A DNA stretch of 64,000 nt, taken from Methylobacterium planeticum (GTDB lineage: Bacteria; Pseudomonadota; Alphaproteobacteria; Rhizobiales; Beijerinckiaceae). The notes beneath the pieces are model-generated. The model ran no database searches. It had not been told where the DNA came from and saw only the letters and a list, made by a program, of their open reading frames with translations. A program made the translations under genes and the position numbers. The stretch is from NCBI RefSeq assembly GCF_008806345.1, contig NZ_VZZJ01000003.1, positions 186,001-250,000 on the forward strand. The letters are read 5' to 3'. Shown piece after piece: positions 17,485 through 26,208 of this stretch (within the stretch, counting starts at the first letter, position 1; every line of letters begins with the position of its first letter).

Positions 17485-18663
17485 TCAGTGAGCGCGCTTG
17501 GCGTCGCTGCAGGCCTGGACGGCCTTCCGGGCGGCTTCCGTCAGGGTGTCGGCGGTGATGAGGTCGAGCCCGCTCTCGGAGAGGATCTTCTGGCCGGCCT
17601 CCACGTTCGTGCCGGCGAGGCGGACGATGAGGGGCACCTCGATCTGGACCTCGCGCGCCGCCTTGACGACGCCCTCCGCGATCCAGTCGCAGCGGTTGAT
17701 GCCCGCGAAGATGTTGACGAGGATCGCCTTCACGTTGCGGTCCGAGAGGACGAGGCGGAAGGCGGTGGCGACGCGCTCGGGGCTCGCCCCGCCGCCGACG
17801 TCGAGGAAGTTCGCCGGCTCGCCGCCCGCGTGCTTGATCATGTCCATGGTGGCCATGGCGAGGCCGGCGCCGTTGACGATGCAGCCGATCTCGCCCTCGA
17901 GGCCGATATAGTTGAGGTTGTGCTCGGCCGCCTGCGCCTCGCGCGGGTCCCCCTGCGAGGGGTCGTGCATGTCCGCGATGTTGCGGCGGCGGAACATGGC
18001 GTTGTCGTCGAAGGACATCTTGGCGTCGAGGGCCAGCACCCGGTCGTCCTTGGTGACCACCAGCGGATTGATCTCCAGCATGGTGCCGTCGCAGTCGCGG
18101 AACGCCCGGTAGGCGTTCATGATCGTCTTCACCGCCGCCGAGACCTGCTTGATGTTGAGGCCGAGCTGGAACGCGATCTCGCGGGCCTGGAACTGCTGCA
18201 GGCCGACCGCCGGCTCCACCACCACCTGGATCAGGGCCTCGGGCTCGCTCGCGGCGATCTCCTCGATGTCCATGCCGCCGCGCTGGCTCGCGATGACGCG
18301 GACGCGCTCGGCCTTCCGGTCGAGGACGTAGCCGAGATAGAGCTCGCGCTCGAACGGGTCGGCGGTCTCGACGTAGACGCGCTGGACGGGCTTGCCCTCG
18401 GGGCCGGTCTGGATCGTCACCAGGCGCTTGCCGAGGAGCTCCTTCGCCGCGTCGCGGACCTCGTTGTAGGTGCGGCAGAGCTTGATCCCGCCGGCCTTGC
18501 CGCGGGCGCCCGCGTGGATCTGCGCCTTCACCGCCCAGAAGGAGCCGCCGAGTTCCGTCGCCGCGTAGACCGCCTGGTCCGGGCTGAAGGCCACGGCGCC
18601 CTTGGGCACGGCGACGCCGAAGCCCGCGAGCAGTTCCTTGGCTTGATACTCGTGAACGTCCAT
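17485..18663 (-). CDS. mtkA: Malate thiokinase, large (beta) subunit
   Basis: 392 residues from [12 protein letters not shown], after an ideal ribosome-binding site (AAGGAGG). The N-terminal ATP-grasp domain (to about 235) has [14 protein letters not shown]; the C-terminal ligase domain carries [19 protein letters not shown] and VRLAGTN, as in SucC. Together with MtkB it activates malate to malyl-CoA, the substrate of MclA. The upstream 210-bp gap holds a hairpin and an A+T-rich tract. Confidence 0.95.
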   Translation of the reverse strand: MDVHEYQAKELLAGFGVAVPKGAVAFSPDQAVYAATELGGSFWAVKAQIHAGARGKAGGIKLCRTYNEVRDAAKELLGKRLVTIQTGPEGKPVQRVYVETADPFERELYLGYVLDRKAERVRVIASQRGGMDIEEIAASEPEALIQVVVEPAVGLQQFQAREIAFQLGLNIKQVSAAVKTIMNAYRAFRDCDGTMLEINPLVVTKDDRVLALDAKMSFDDNAMFRRRNIADMHDPSQGDPREAQAAEHNLNYIGLEGEIGCIVNGAGLAMATMDMIKHAGGEPANFLDVGGGASPERVATAFRLVLSDRNVKAILVNIFAGINRCDWIAEGVVKAAREVQIEVPLIVRLAGTNVEAGQKILSESGLDLITADTLTEAARKAVQACSDAKRAH

Positions 18664-18861
18664 CTGAGACCTCCTTGCCGTTTCCTTCGGAGGATCATCC
18701 CGCAAATTTCTTTTCGCGGGAAGCGCTCCTGTTTTAATATTTTTTTGCACTCTCTTTGAGTCTGCCTTGAAGGGCGACCGGAATGCTTCCGTATTCAGCT
18801 CGGGATTCAGTTCTGGGCCATCCCCGGCCCGTCGAGCCGGGGATGAATGCGCTGTGCCGGC
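18664..18861 (-). other. fchA-mtkA spacer: hairpin and A+T-rich tract
   Basis: The spacer carries a perfect 9-bp stem (ATCCCCGGC 18820-18828 with GCCGGGGAT 18836-18844, 7-nt loop) about 30 nt past the fchA stop. An A+T-rich stretch (about 18731-18746) lies nearer mtkA, unlike anything else inside the cluster. No canonical -35/-10 pair is convincing. Partial termination followed by a second promoter for mtkA-mtkB-ppc-mclA is a possibility. Confidence 0.5.
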
Positions 18862-18885
18862 TCAGTTCACCTTTCAGTTCACCTT
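18862..18885. repeat. 12-bp exact duplication over the fchA stop codon
   Basis: TCAGTTCACCTT occurs twice in direct contact (18862-18873 and 18874-18885). The in-frame copy contains the fchA stop; the other copy places a second in-frame stop four codons later. Confidence 0.9.
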
Positions 18886-19500
18886 GCCCTTGACCACCTC
18901 GTAGACCCTCTCGTTCAGCGCGCCCGCCTCGCCGAGGAGGGTCTCCAGCGCCGTCAGGCGCTCGTCCGCGAAGGCGCGGTCGTCCAGGCCCTTGGCGTTG
19001 ACGTAGACGTTGAGGGCGGCGCTGCGCAGGCCCGCATAGGCCGAGAGCACGGCCACGCCCGCATCCGAGATGACGTTGAGGTTGCCCTTCTGGGCCACGG
19101 TCTCGGCGAGGTCGATGACGGCGCGGCAGGCCCGGCAGCAGGCCAGCGGCACGTCGGTGGCGGTCTTGAGCGCCGCCTGGATCCTCTCGGCGCGGTCGGC
19201 CTTCTGGGCGTCCGTCTCCTTCGGCAGGCCGTAGGCGCCCATCACGGCGTCGAAGGCCGCGACGTCGTCGGCGATCATGCCGGTGAGCTCGGCGCGCAGC
19301 GCCTCGGACTTGGCCAGGATCTGCTTCAGCTCGCCCTCGACCTCGACGTATTTCTTCTTGCCGATGGTGAGGTTGCACACCATCGACACCAGCGCCGCCC
19401 CCATGGCGCCCGAGATGGCGGCGGCGCCGCCGCCGCCGGGGGTCGGGGCCGCGCTCGCCAGCCCGTCGAGGAAGTTCCGGATGGTCTCGTTCTCGGCCAT
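18874..19500 (-). CDS. fchA: Methenyltetrahydrofolate cyclohydrolase
   Basis: 208 residues, the known length for FchA. It belongs to the cyclodeaminase/cyclohydrolase (FTCD_C) fold, with the glycine-rich PTPGGGGAAAISGAMGAA loop at about 17-34 and a helical body. It interconverts methenyl-H4F and 10-formyl-H4F, working next to MtdA in assimilatory C1 transfer. It starts 11 bp after mtdA. Confidence 0.96.
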   Translation of the reverse strand: MAENETIRNFLDGLASAAPTPGGGGAAAISGAMGAALVSMVCNLTIGKKKYVEVEGELKQILAKSEALRAELTGMIADDVAAFDAVMGAYGLPKETDAQKADRAERIQAALKTATDVPLACCRACRAVIDLAETVAQKGNLNVISDAGVAVLSAYAGLRSAALNVYVNAKGLDDRAFADERLTALETLLGEAGALNERVYEVVKGKVN

Positions 19501-19511
19501 CGACCCCTCCC

Positions 19512-20372
19512 TCAGGCCATCTTCTTGGCCAGGGCGTAGATCTCCTCGGCATCGAGCACCTGCTCGGTGTTGTCGAAGAGCTGGCCGACGCAGGCGCGGT
19601 GGAGCTTGAGCTTCAGGCCGCCGATGCCGAGGGCCCCGAAGACGCGCTTGCCGTTGCGCTCCTTGCCCTTGTCCATGGCGTCGATGCCGCCGAAGCCGAG
19701 GGGGGGCTGGGCGTTGTAATCGGCCAGGAACTCGATGCCGGACTCGTCCTTCCAGACCTCCTCCGGCAGCAATTCGAGGCCGATGGCGCCGGCCGAGAAC
19801 ACGAGGTTCTGGCCCCGCACGAGCTTGGCGCGCGAGCCCGCATCCGGGGTCTCGGCCGCCGCGATCTTGACGTTGAAGCGCTTGCTGACGGCCTCGGCCG
19901 CGGCCTGGGCCTTGTCGAGCTGGCGCCCGGCCAGGATCACCTCGGCGCCCTCCTTGGCGAGCAGCGCCGCCGAGCGCATGCCGACGGGGCCGGTGCCCGC
20001 GAGCACGACCGCCTTCTTGCCCTCGAGGGAGCCCGCCGCCTTGGCCACGAGGGCGACGCCCGCGGCCGCGGTGGTGTTCGAGCCGTTCGAGTCGAGCATG
20101 GTCGAGACCCGGAAGGGCCCGAAGAAGCGCTTCCTGACCGCCGCCAGCACCGCCTCGCCGGCCGCCATGTTGCCGCCGCCGACGAAGATCGCGGTCGACT
20201 TCTTCTCCGAGCCGCCGCGGGTGTAGATCGTTCCGTCGACCAGCGCGCCGACATTCTCCGGCGTGACCCCGCCGTAGCCCGTGATGTGGTCGGCGCCGCC
20301 GTCGTAGCCGACGACCGTGTCGAAGACGCTCGGCACCGCATCCGTGTCGAACAGGAAGAGCAGCTTCTTCAT
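19512..20372 (-). CDS. mtdA: NADP-dependent methylene-H4F/methylene-H4MPT dehydrogenase
   Basis: 286 residues. It begins MKKLLFLFDTDAVPSVFD and has the catalytic-loop segment DHITGYGGV near 29-36, TMLDSNGSNTTAA (about 91-103) and a Rossmann motif GTGPVG at 126-131. MtdA is characteristic of Methylobacterium-type methylotrophs and handles methylene groups on tetrahydrofolate, and on tetrahydromethanopterin in vitro. It is followed by fchA, its partner in the pathway. Confidence 0.97.
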   Translation of the reverse strand: MKKLLFLFDTDAVPSVFDTVVGYDGGADHITGYGGVTPENVGALVDGTIYTRGGSEKKSTAIFVGGGNMAAGEAVLAAVRKRFFGPFRVSTMLDSNGSNTTAAAGVALVAKAAGSLEGKKAVVLAGTGPVGMRSAALLAKEGAEVILAGRQLDKAQAAAEAVSKRFNVKIAAAETPDAGSRAKLVRGQNLVFSAGAIGLELLPEEVWKDESGIEFLADYNAQPPLGFGGIDAMDKGKERNGKRVFGALGIGGLKLKLHRACVGQLFDNTEQVLDAEEIYALAKKMA

Positions 20373-20548
20373 TTTCTTGTCCCTTCACCCGCGTCAGCGC
20401 GCGGTTCAGCGTTTCCCGAGCGGGCGCACGCGCCCGGTTTGGTCCCGGCAGGTTCCGGGCGAGCCCGCCCGGTCGTCGTCCCGTCCTGCCGGCCTCGCCG
20501 CGGCCCGGGGCCGGACGGCCCGGCGGACCCGCCCGCGGGCCGGCCTCC

Positions 20549-21493
20549 TCAGCCCTCGACGACGTTCTGCGGCTTGCCGGCGACGTAAGCCTCGACGTTG
20601 TCGACGAGCTGGTCGGCGAGGATCTGCATCGCCTGCTTGCTGGCCCAGGCCACGTGCGGGGTGACGATCAGGTTCGGCAGGTCGGCATCGGCCAGGACGT
20701 TGCCGTCCTTCGGGGGCTCCTGCGCCACCACGTCGAAGCCCGCCCCCGCGATGGTGCCGTCCTTGAGAGCCTCCAGGAGCGCCGCCTCGTCCACGAGGCC
20801 GCCGCGGGCGGTGTTGATCAGGATGGCGGTGCGCTTCATCTTCGCGAGCTCGTCGCGGCCGATCATGTTCTTGGTCTCGGGCGTCAGCGGCACGTGCAGC
20901 GTGATGACGTCGGACTGGGACAGGATCGTCTCGAAGTCGACGAGGCCCTCCTGCGGGAACACGTCGTAGGCGATGACCTTCATGCCGAGCGCCTCGGCCC
21001 GCTTGCCGATCGACTTGCCGAGGGCGCCGTAGCCGACGATGCCGAGCGTCGAGCCGGCGATGTCGTAGATCGGGTAGTCGAAGTAGCAGAACTGGGTCGA
21101 TTTCGACCAATCGCCCCGGCGCACCGAGTTGGCGTAGGGGACGATCGCCCGGCGCAGCGCGAACATCAGCGCCACGACGTGCTCGGGCACGGTGTTGAAG
21201 GCGTAGTTGCGGATGTTGACGACCGTGATGCCCTGCTGCTTGGCCTGGGCCTTGTCGACGACGTCGGTGCCGGTCGCCGCCACGGCGATCAGCTTGAGCC
21301 TGGGCAGCCGCTTCAGGGTCTCGGCCCGCATCGGCACCTTGTTGATCAGGGCGATGTCGGCATCCTGCAGGCGCTCGACGATCTCGTCGGGCGTCCAGGT
21401 CGACTCGTACTCCGTATACGCGTGCGGGAAGCTGAATTCGCGCACGGTGGCGTCGAGGGATTCGCGGTCGAGGAAGACGATCTTGTGCGTCAT
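20549..21493 (-). CDS. hprA: Hydroxypyruvate reductase (NAD(P)H-dependent)
   Basis: 314 residues, a D-2-hydroxyacid dehydrogenase. The dinucleotide motif is GYGALG at 154-159; the catalytic residues are R230 (NTARGG), E259 (QEPP) and H280 (TPHVAWAS). In the serine cycle it reduces hydroxypyruvate to D-glycerate. The gene follows sga after 111 bp, as in Methylobacterium extorquens, and a D-glycerate or formate dehydrogenase role is unlikely given context. Confidence 0.96.
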   Translation of the reverse strand: MTHKIVFLDRESLDATVREFSFPHAYTEYESTWTPDEIVERLQDADIALINKVPMRAETLKRLPRLKLIAVAATGTDVVDKAQAKQQGITVVNIRNYAFNTVPEHVVALMFALRRAIVPYANSVRRGDWSKSTQFCYFDYPIYDIAGSTLGIVGYGALGKSIGKRAEALGMKVIAYDVFPQEGLVDFETILSQSDVITLHVPLTPETKNMIGRDELAKMKRTAILINTARGGLVDEAALLEALKDGTIAGAGFDVVAQEPPKDGNVLADADLPNLIVTPHVAWASKQAMQILADQLVDNVEAYVAGKPQNVVEG

Positions 21494-21604
21494 GGAGAAC
21501 CCCTTTCAGAACCCGGGCGGCCGGGGGTGGCGTCCGCCCGGCCTTCATCCGTGTGTTGGCGCGAAGCGGGGCCGCCCTGGCAGCGGCCCCGCCCCGGTGA
21601 TCCA

Positions 21605-22813
21605 CTACGCCTTCGCGAGGGGGTTCTCGCGCAGGTAGCTCGAGGCGGCCGCGACCCCGGAGCCGGGGGTCACCGTCACGCCGTTGTCGAGCATCGCCAT
21701 CTCGGCCCCCGCGATGGCGGCGAGGAGCTGCAGCTCGTTCAGGTCGCCGACATGGCCGATGCGGAACACCTTGCCGGCCACCTCCGACAGCCCCGCGCCG
21801 AGGGCGAGGTTGTAGCGGACATAGGCGTGCTTGATGATCTTGGCGGCGTCGACGCCCTCCGGCACGACGATCGCCGTGACGGTGTCGGAGTTCCACTGGG
21901 GCTCCTTGGCGCAGGTCTTGAGGCCCCAGGCGGCCACGGCCTGGCGGGTCGCCTCCCCGAGCACGTGGTGGCGGTTGTAGACGTTCTCGAGGCCTTCCTC
22001 GAACAGGCAGGCCAGGGCCTCGCGCAGGCCGTAGAGCAGCGGCAGCGGCGGGGTGTAGGGGAAGTAGCCGGCCGGGTTCGCCTTCCGCTGGTCGGCGTAG
22101 TCGAAATAGACCTTGGCGAGGCGGTCGTTCTTGCCCGCCTGGCTCTCGGCGGCCTGCAGGCCCTTCGGGCTGATGCAGGCGACGCCGAGGCCGGCCGGCA
22201 GCATCAGGCCCTTCTGCGAGCCGGCGATGGCCGCGTCGACCTTCCAGCCGTCGGCATCAAACGGCAGCGAGCCGATCGAGGACACGCCGTCGACGAAGAG
22301 CAGGGCCGGGTGGCCGGCCGCGTCCATCGCCTTGCGCACGGCACCGATGTCGCTGGTGACGCCCGTGGCGGTCTCGTTGTGGACCACCATGACGGCCTTG
22401 ATCGCGTGGTTCTTGTCGGCGCGCAGCGCCTCCTCGATCCGCTGCGGGTTCGCGCCCGTGCCCCAGGCCTCCTCCTGCACGATCACCTCGAGGCCGAGGC
22501 GCTGCGCCATGTCGATCCAGAGGTGGCTGAACTGGCCGAAGCGGGAGGACAGGACCTTGTCGCCGCGCGCCAGGGTGTTGCACAGGGCCGATTCCCAGAT
22601 GCCGGTGCCGGAGGCCGGGAACAGGAAGATGGTCCCGTCGGTCGAGCCGAACACCTTCTTGGTGTCCTCGAACAGGGGCTTCGTCAGCGAGGGGAAATCG
22701 ACCGAGCGGTGATCCTCGGACTGCACCATCATCGCCCGCAGGATGCGGTCGGGGATGTTCGTCGGGCCCGGCACGAACAGATGATTACGACCCGGCCGTC
22801 TCGTTGCCGCCAT
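21605..22813 (-). CDS. sga: Serine-glyoxylate aminotransferase
   Basis: 402 residues, class V aminotransferase fold. The PLP lysine is K201 in GSQKGLMLP; the cofactor aspartate lies in FVDGVSS (about 173-179). The N-terminus reads GRNHLFVPGPTNIP. It transfers the amino group of serine to glyoxylate, giving hydroxypyruvate and glycine, the first committed step of the cycle. GGAGGA precedes the ATG. It is the first gene of the cluster, preceded by a 700-bp non-coding region. Confidence 0.96.
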   Translation of the reverse strand: MAATRRPGRNHLFVPGPTNIPDRILRAMMVQSEDHRSVDFPSLTKPLFEDTKKVFGSTDGTIFLFPASGTGIWESALCNTLARGDKVLSSRFGQFSHLWIDMAQRLGLEVIVQEEAWGTGANPQRIEEALRADKNHAIKAVMVVHNETATGVTSDIGAVRKAMDAAGHPALLFVDGVSSIGSLPFDADGWKVDAAIAGSQKGLMLPAGLGVACISPKGLQAAESQAGKNDRLAKVYFDYADQRKANPAGYFPYTPPLPLLYGLREALACLFEEGLENVYNRHHVLGEATRQAVAAWGLKTCAKEPQWNSDTVTAIVVPEGVDAAKIIKHAYVRYNLALGAGLSEVAGKVFRIGHVGDLNELQLLAAIAGAEMAMLDNGVTVTPGSGVAAASSYLRENPLAKA

Positions 22814-23516
22814 GATGTTTCCTCCGATTTCCTAACTCGATGGCCGGACCGTGCGTCCGGCGCCAGGGATGATGTCAGTGAGCCAGCGTCGCTCGTGGAT
22901 GCCGTGATCGTCGTGACGGCGGGTCCCTCGGCCGTAGGGGCCCGAAGGTGGTCGCGGACGGATGGTCCGGTCTTCGCGGATCTCGCCGTCTCGAGAAGGC
23001 CGGGCCGGATCAAGGGCCGCATTCCGTTCCGTCGACGTCGTCCGCCCCCAGGTCAGATCATGGTGCTGTGCGGAGCGGCAGGGCGGCAGGCGCCGCCCGC
23101 GGTCGCGGCATGGTCGCATGCCGGTCGCCTCCGAATAGCCAGAGCCTCAATGCGTCGGTCGGGCCGCGCATGCAAGCGCTCCGACGGTTCATGGACACCT
23201 TCCTTCCTGTCGCCGGCGATCCCATTGGCCGTTTCCGGCACCGGGCGAGCCCGGTGGTCTCCTTGAGCCTGATTATGACGACCTTCTCAAGGGAAGGAAA
23301 ACTGAAAAAACTTGGGCGTCTGTCAAAAAAATTACGTGCACTGCAACGGAAGACTGCCGCTCCGCCCTCGTCAATGTTGTGCAGCCGCACAAATAATGGT
23401 GCGATGCAGCAAGCGATCTTGGCGAGGACCCGCGCCGCCGCGCGGGCCGCCGGCGTCATCAAACTGATACGGGAATCCGGTTTGGCTCGGGGCCTCGCAG
23501 CCGCCGGGAGACGCTC
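22814..23516 (-). promoter_or_regulatory. Long control region upstream of the serine-cycle cluster
   Basis: About 700 bp with no convincing gene. The only A+T-rich section is 23271-23400. Within it, on the minus strand, a consensus -35 TTGACA (23326-23321) is followed at 17 bp by AGTTTT, a poor -10. Upstream lies the dyad TTGTGC-AGCC-GCACAA (23377-23392). In M. extorquens this operon is activated by the LysR-type QscR, so the dyad is a candidate site; that is inference. If the promoter is right, the sga leader is about 480 nt. Confidence 0.5.
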
Positions 23517-24350
23517 GTGGCCGAAGACACAGAGAAGGCGATCCGCGTCCGGACGCTCTTCCTGTCCGACATGCATCTGGGCACGAAGGGCTGCCAAGCC
23601 GGGCTGCTGCTGGAATTCCTGAAGGATTACGACGCCGACGAGATCTACCTCGTCGGCGACATCGTGGACGGCTGGCAGCTGCGCTCGGGCTGGTACTGGC
23701 CGCAGGCCCACAACGACGTGGTGCAGAAGCTCCTGCGCAAGGTGCGCAAGGGCTCGACCCTGATCTACGTGCCGGGCAACCACGACGAGTTCCTGCGCGA
23801 CTACATCGGCACCACCTTCGGGGGCATCGAGATCGCCGAGAGCCGCATCCACGAGGCGGCGGACGGGCGGCGCTACCTCGTCATCCACGGCGACCAGTTC
23901 GACATGGTGGTTCGCCACGCCAAGTGGCTCGCCTATCTGGGCGACGGCGCCTACACCCTGGCGCTCGTCATCAATACCGGGCTGAACAAGGTGCGCCGCC
24001 GCCTCGGCCTCGCCTACTGGTCGCTCTCGGCCTGGGCCAAGCTCAAGGTCAAGAACGCCGTCAACTTCATCGGCAAGTTCGAGGAGTTCCTCGCCGCCGA
24101 GGCCCGGCGCGTCGGCGCCGACGGGGTGATCTGCGGCCATATCCACCACGCGGCCAACCGCGAGATCGAGGGCCTGCGCTACCTCAACACCGGCGACTGG
24201 GTGGAATCCTGCACCGCCGTCGTCGAGCATTACGACGGCACCATGGAGGTGCTGCACTACCCGAGCATCCTGCGTGCCCGCGAGGCCGGCCGCGCCGAGG
24301 TCGCCCGGCTGGCGGAGCCGGCCCCGGCCGGCCGGCGGGCCGTCGCGTGA
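23517..24350 (+). CDS. UDP-2,3-diacylglucosamine diphosphatase-like metallophosphoesterase
   Basis: 277 residues from GTG 23517. Calcineurin-like metal motifs appear in order: D18-M-H20 (SDMHLG), D48 (GDIVDGW), N88-H89 (GNHDEF), HGDQFD near 125 and GHIHHA near 203. This is the LpxH-like group, which in many alphaproteobacteria is annotated as UDP-2,3-diacylglucosamine hydrolase of lipid A synthesis. Its tail is Ala/Arg/Pro-rich. It is followed by a glycosyltransferase gene, which fits an envelope role. Confidence 0.85.
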   Translation: MAEDTEKAIRVRTLFLSDMHLGTKGCQAGLLLEFLKDYDADEIYLVGDIVDGWQLRSGWYWPQAHNDVVQKLLRKVRKGSTLIYVPGNHDEFLRDYIGTTFGGIEIAESRIHEAADGRRYLVIHGDQFDMVVRHAKWLAYLGDGAYTLALVINTGLNKVRRRLGLAYWSLSAWAKLKVKNAVNFIGKFEEFLAAEARRVGADGVICGHIHHAANREIEGLRYLNTGDWVESCTAVVEHYDGTMEVLHYPSILRAREAGRAEVARLAEPAPAGRRAVA

Positions 24351-24400
24351 GGAACCCGCCCCGCGCCCGGCCGCTGCCGTGAGGCGTCCATGAGGCTTCC

Positions 24401-25465
24401 ATGAGGCTCCTCATCGCCACCGACGCCTGGGCGCCGCAGGTGAACGGCGTCGTGCGCTCCCTGGAGCACATGGCGGCGGCCGGGCGCGACCTCGGCTTCG
24501 ACCCGGTGTTCCTGACCCACCAGGATTTCCGCTCGATGCCCCTGCCGGGCTACCCCGAGATCCGGCTCGCCTATGCCACCAAGCGCAAGATCGCCGAGCG
24601 CTGGGCGGGGCTCAGCCCCACCTACGTCCACATCGCCACGGAGGGCACGGTCGGCTACGCGACGCGGCGCTACTGCCTGGCGCGGGGGCGGCCCTTCACC
24701 ACGAGCTACCACACCCGCTTCCCCGAATACCTCGCGGCCCGGGCGCCGGTGCCGGAGGCCTGGAGCTACGCCTGGCTGCGCCGCTTCCATGGGGCCTCGA
24801 GCGGCACCATGGTGTCGACGCCCTCCCTCGAGCGCGACCTCGCGGGGCGCGGCTTCACCAACCTGATGCGCTGGACACGCGGCGTCGACACCGAGCTGTT
24901 CCGGCCCCGGGATTCCGACGCGCTCGCCGGCCTGCCCCGGCCGATCTTCCTGTTCGTCGGGCGGCTCGCGGTGGAGAAGAACATCGCGGCCTTCCTGGCC
25001 CTCGACCTGCCCGGCACCAAGGTGGTGGTCGGCGACGGGCCGGACCGGGCCCGGCTCGCGGCCCTGGCGCCGGCGGCGCGCTTCCTCGGCACCCAGACCG
25101 GCGCGGCGCTCGCACGGATCTACGCCGCCGCCGACGCCTTCGTGTTCCCGAGCCTCACCGACACCTTCGGGATCGTGCTCCTCGAAGCGCTCGCCTGCGG
25201 GCTGCCGGTGGCGGCCTACCCGGTGACCGGCCCCCTCGACGTCATCGCCGGAACCGGGGCGGGGGTGCTCGACCGGGACCTGCGCGCGGCGGCCCTCGGG
25301 GCGCTCGCGATCCCGCGCGGGCGCTGCCGGGACGAGGCCCTGCGCTACACCTGGGCCGAGAGCGCGCGCCAGTTCTACGCCAACATCGCGGCGGCCCATG
25401 CCCGGGGGCCGGCGGCGCGGAGTCCCGCCCCGGCGCGGGGGCGCGGCGCCGTCGAGATCGGCTGA
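24401..25465 (+). CDS. Glycosyltransferase family 4 (alpha-mannosyltransferase-like)
   Basis: 354 residues with GT-B fold. The N-terminal half opens MRLLIATDAWAPQVNGVVRS, and TSYHTRFPEY near 106 resembles MgtA/PimB-type mannosyl transferases. The C-terminal half has FVGRLAVEKN, then FVFPSLTDTFGIVLLEALACG, which contains the catalytic E-x7-E region. It follows the LpxH-like gene after 50 bp and probably belongs to the same transcript. The acceptor is unknown; a lipid glycan is likely. Confidence 0.88.
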   Translation: MRLLIATDAWAPQVNGVVRSLEHMAAAGRDLGFDPVFLTHQDFRSMPLPGYPEIRLAYATKRKIAERWAGLSPTYVHIATEGTVGYATRRYCLARGRPFTTSYHTRFPEYLAARAPVPEAWSYAWLRRFHGASSGTMVSTPSLERDLAGRGFTNLMRWTRGVDTELFRPRDSDALAGLPRPIFLFVGRLAVEKNIAAFLALDLPGTKVVVGDGPDRARLAALAPAARFLGTQTGAALARIYAAADAFVFPSLTDTFGIVLLEALACGLPVAAYPVTGPLDVIAGTGAGVLDRDLRAAALGALAIPRGRCRDEALRYTWAESARQFYANIAAAHARGPAARSPAPARGRGAVEIG

Positions 25466-25547
25466 GACGGCGGAGCTCCCCGAGGACCGGTGACGCCGGT
25501 CGCGGAAGCTGGCAAGGCTGCGGGTCCGCCCGCGGACGCGTCCACAA

Positions 25548-25596
25548 CCTCGCCCCGAACCTGAACCCCGAACCTTGCCCCGAACCTCGCCCCGAA
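25548..25596. repeat. 12-bp tandem repeat at the rnhB start
   Basis: CCTCGCCCCGAA-type units lie at 25548, 25560 (13 bp), 25573 and 25585, then a partial copy. In the rnhB frame they encode PRTS PRTS. The repeat straddles the position where translation of rnhB must begin. Confidence 0.85.
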
Positions 25597-26204
25597 CCTC
25601 GCCCATACCCCCGTTCGATCCGGCGCGCGCCGCCAGCTACCCCGCCCTCATCGGCTGCGACGAGGTCGGCCGCGGCGCCCTGTGCGGCCCCGTCGTGGTG
25701 GCGGCCGTGTGGTTCGACCCCGCCGCCCTGCCGGCCGGGATCCTGGGCCGCCTCGACGACAGCAAGCGCCTGAAGCCGCCCCTGCGCGAGGCGCTGGCCC
25801 CGCTGATCCGGGCCCATGCCCGCGTCGCCGTGGCGGCGGGCTCGCGCGCCCTCGTCGACCGCCTCAACGTCCGGGGCGCCACCCTCGACGCCATGCGGCG
25901 CGCCGTGCTGCGGCTCGGCCTCGACGGGCTCGTGCTGGTCGACGGGCGCGACCCCGTCCCGGGCCTGAGCCAGGCCTGCCAGGCCGTGGTCGGGGGCGAC
26001 CGGCTGGTGCCCCAGATCGCCGCCGCCTCGATCGTCGCCAAGACCCTGCGGGACGCCCTGATGCGGACGCTGGCGCAGCGCCACCCGGACTACGCCTGGG
26101 AGCGCAATGTCGGCTACGGCACCGCGGCCCACCTCGCCGGCCTGACCCGGCGCGGGCGCAGCCCCCACCACCGGATCAGCTTCACCCGCCCCTTCGGGCC
26201 GTGA
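25575..26204 (+). CDS. rnhB: Ribonuclease HII
   Basis: 209 residues if started at TTG 25575. GCDEVGRG (about 27-34) contains the first catalytic Asp-Glu pair; DDSKRL, the VDGRDP segment and AASIVAKTLRD follow in family order, so the DEDD site is complete. It cleaves the RNA strand of RNA-DNA hybrids and excises misincorporated ribonucleotides. The first residues derive from a 12-bp repeat and no ATG exists before the conserved core, so the start is uncertain. Convergent with the radical SAM gene, 4 bp between stops. Confidence 0.92.
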   Translation: MPRTSPRTSPIPPFDPARAASYPALIGCDEVGRGALCGPVVVAAVWFDPAALPAGILGRLDDSKRLKPPLREALAPLIRAHARVAVAAGSRALVDRLNVRGATLDAMRRAVLRLGLDGLVLVDGRDPVPGLSQACQAVVGGDRLVPQIAAASIVAKTLRDALMRTLAQRHPDYAWERNVGYGTAAHLAGLTRRGRSPHHRISFTRPFGP

Positions 26205-26208
26205 GCCG

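Noticed and set aside
22948..23622. Open frame across the serine-cycle control region into the phosphoesterase gene
   Set aside because: It changes composition abruptly and overlaps the well-supported phosphoesterase in another frame.
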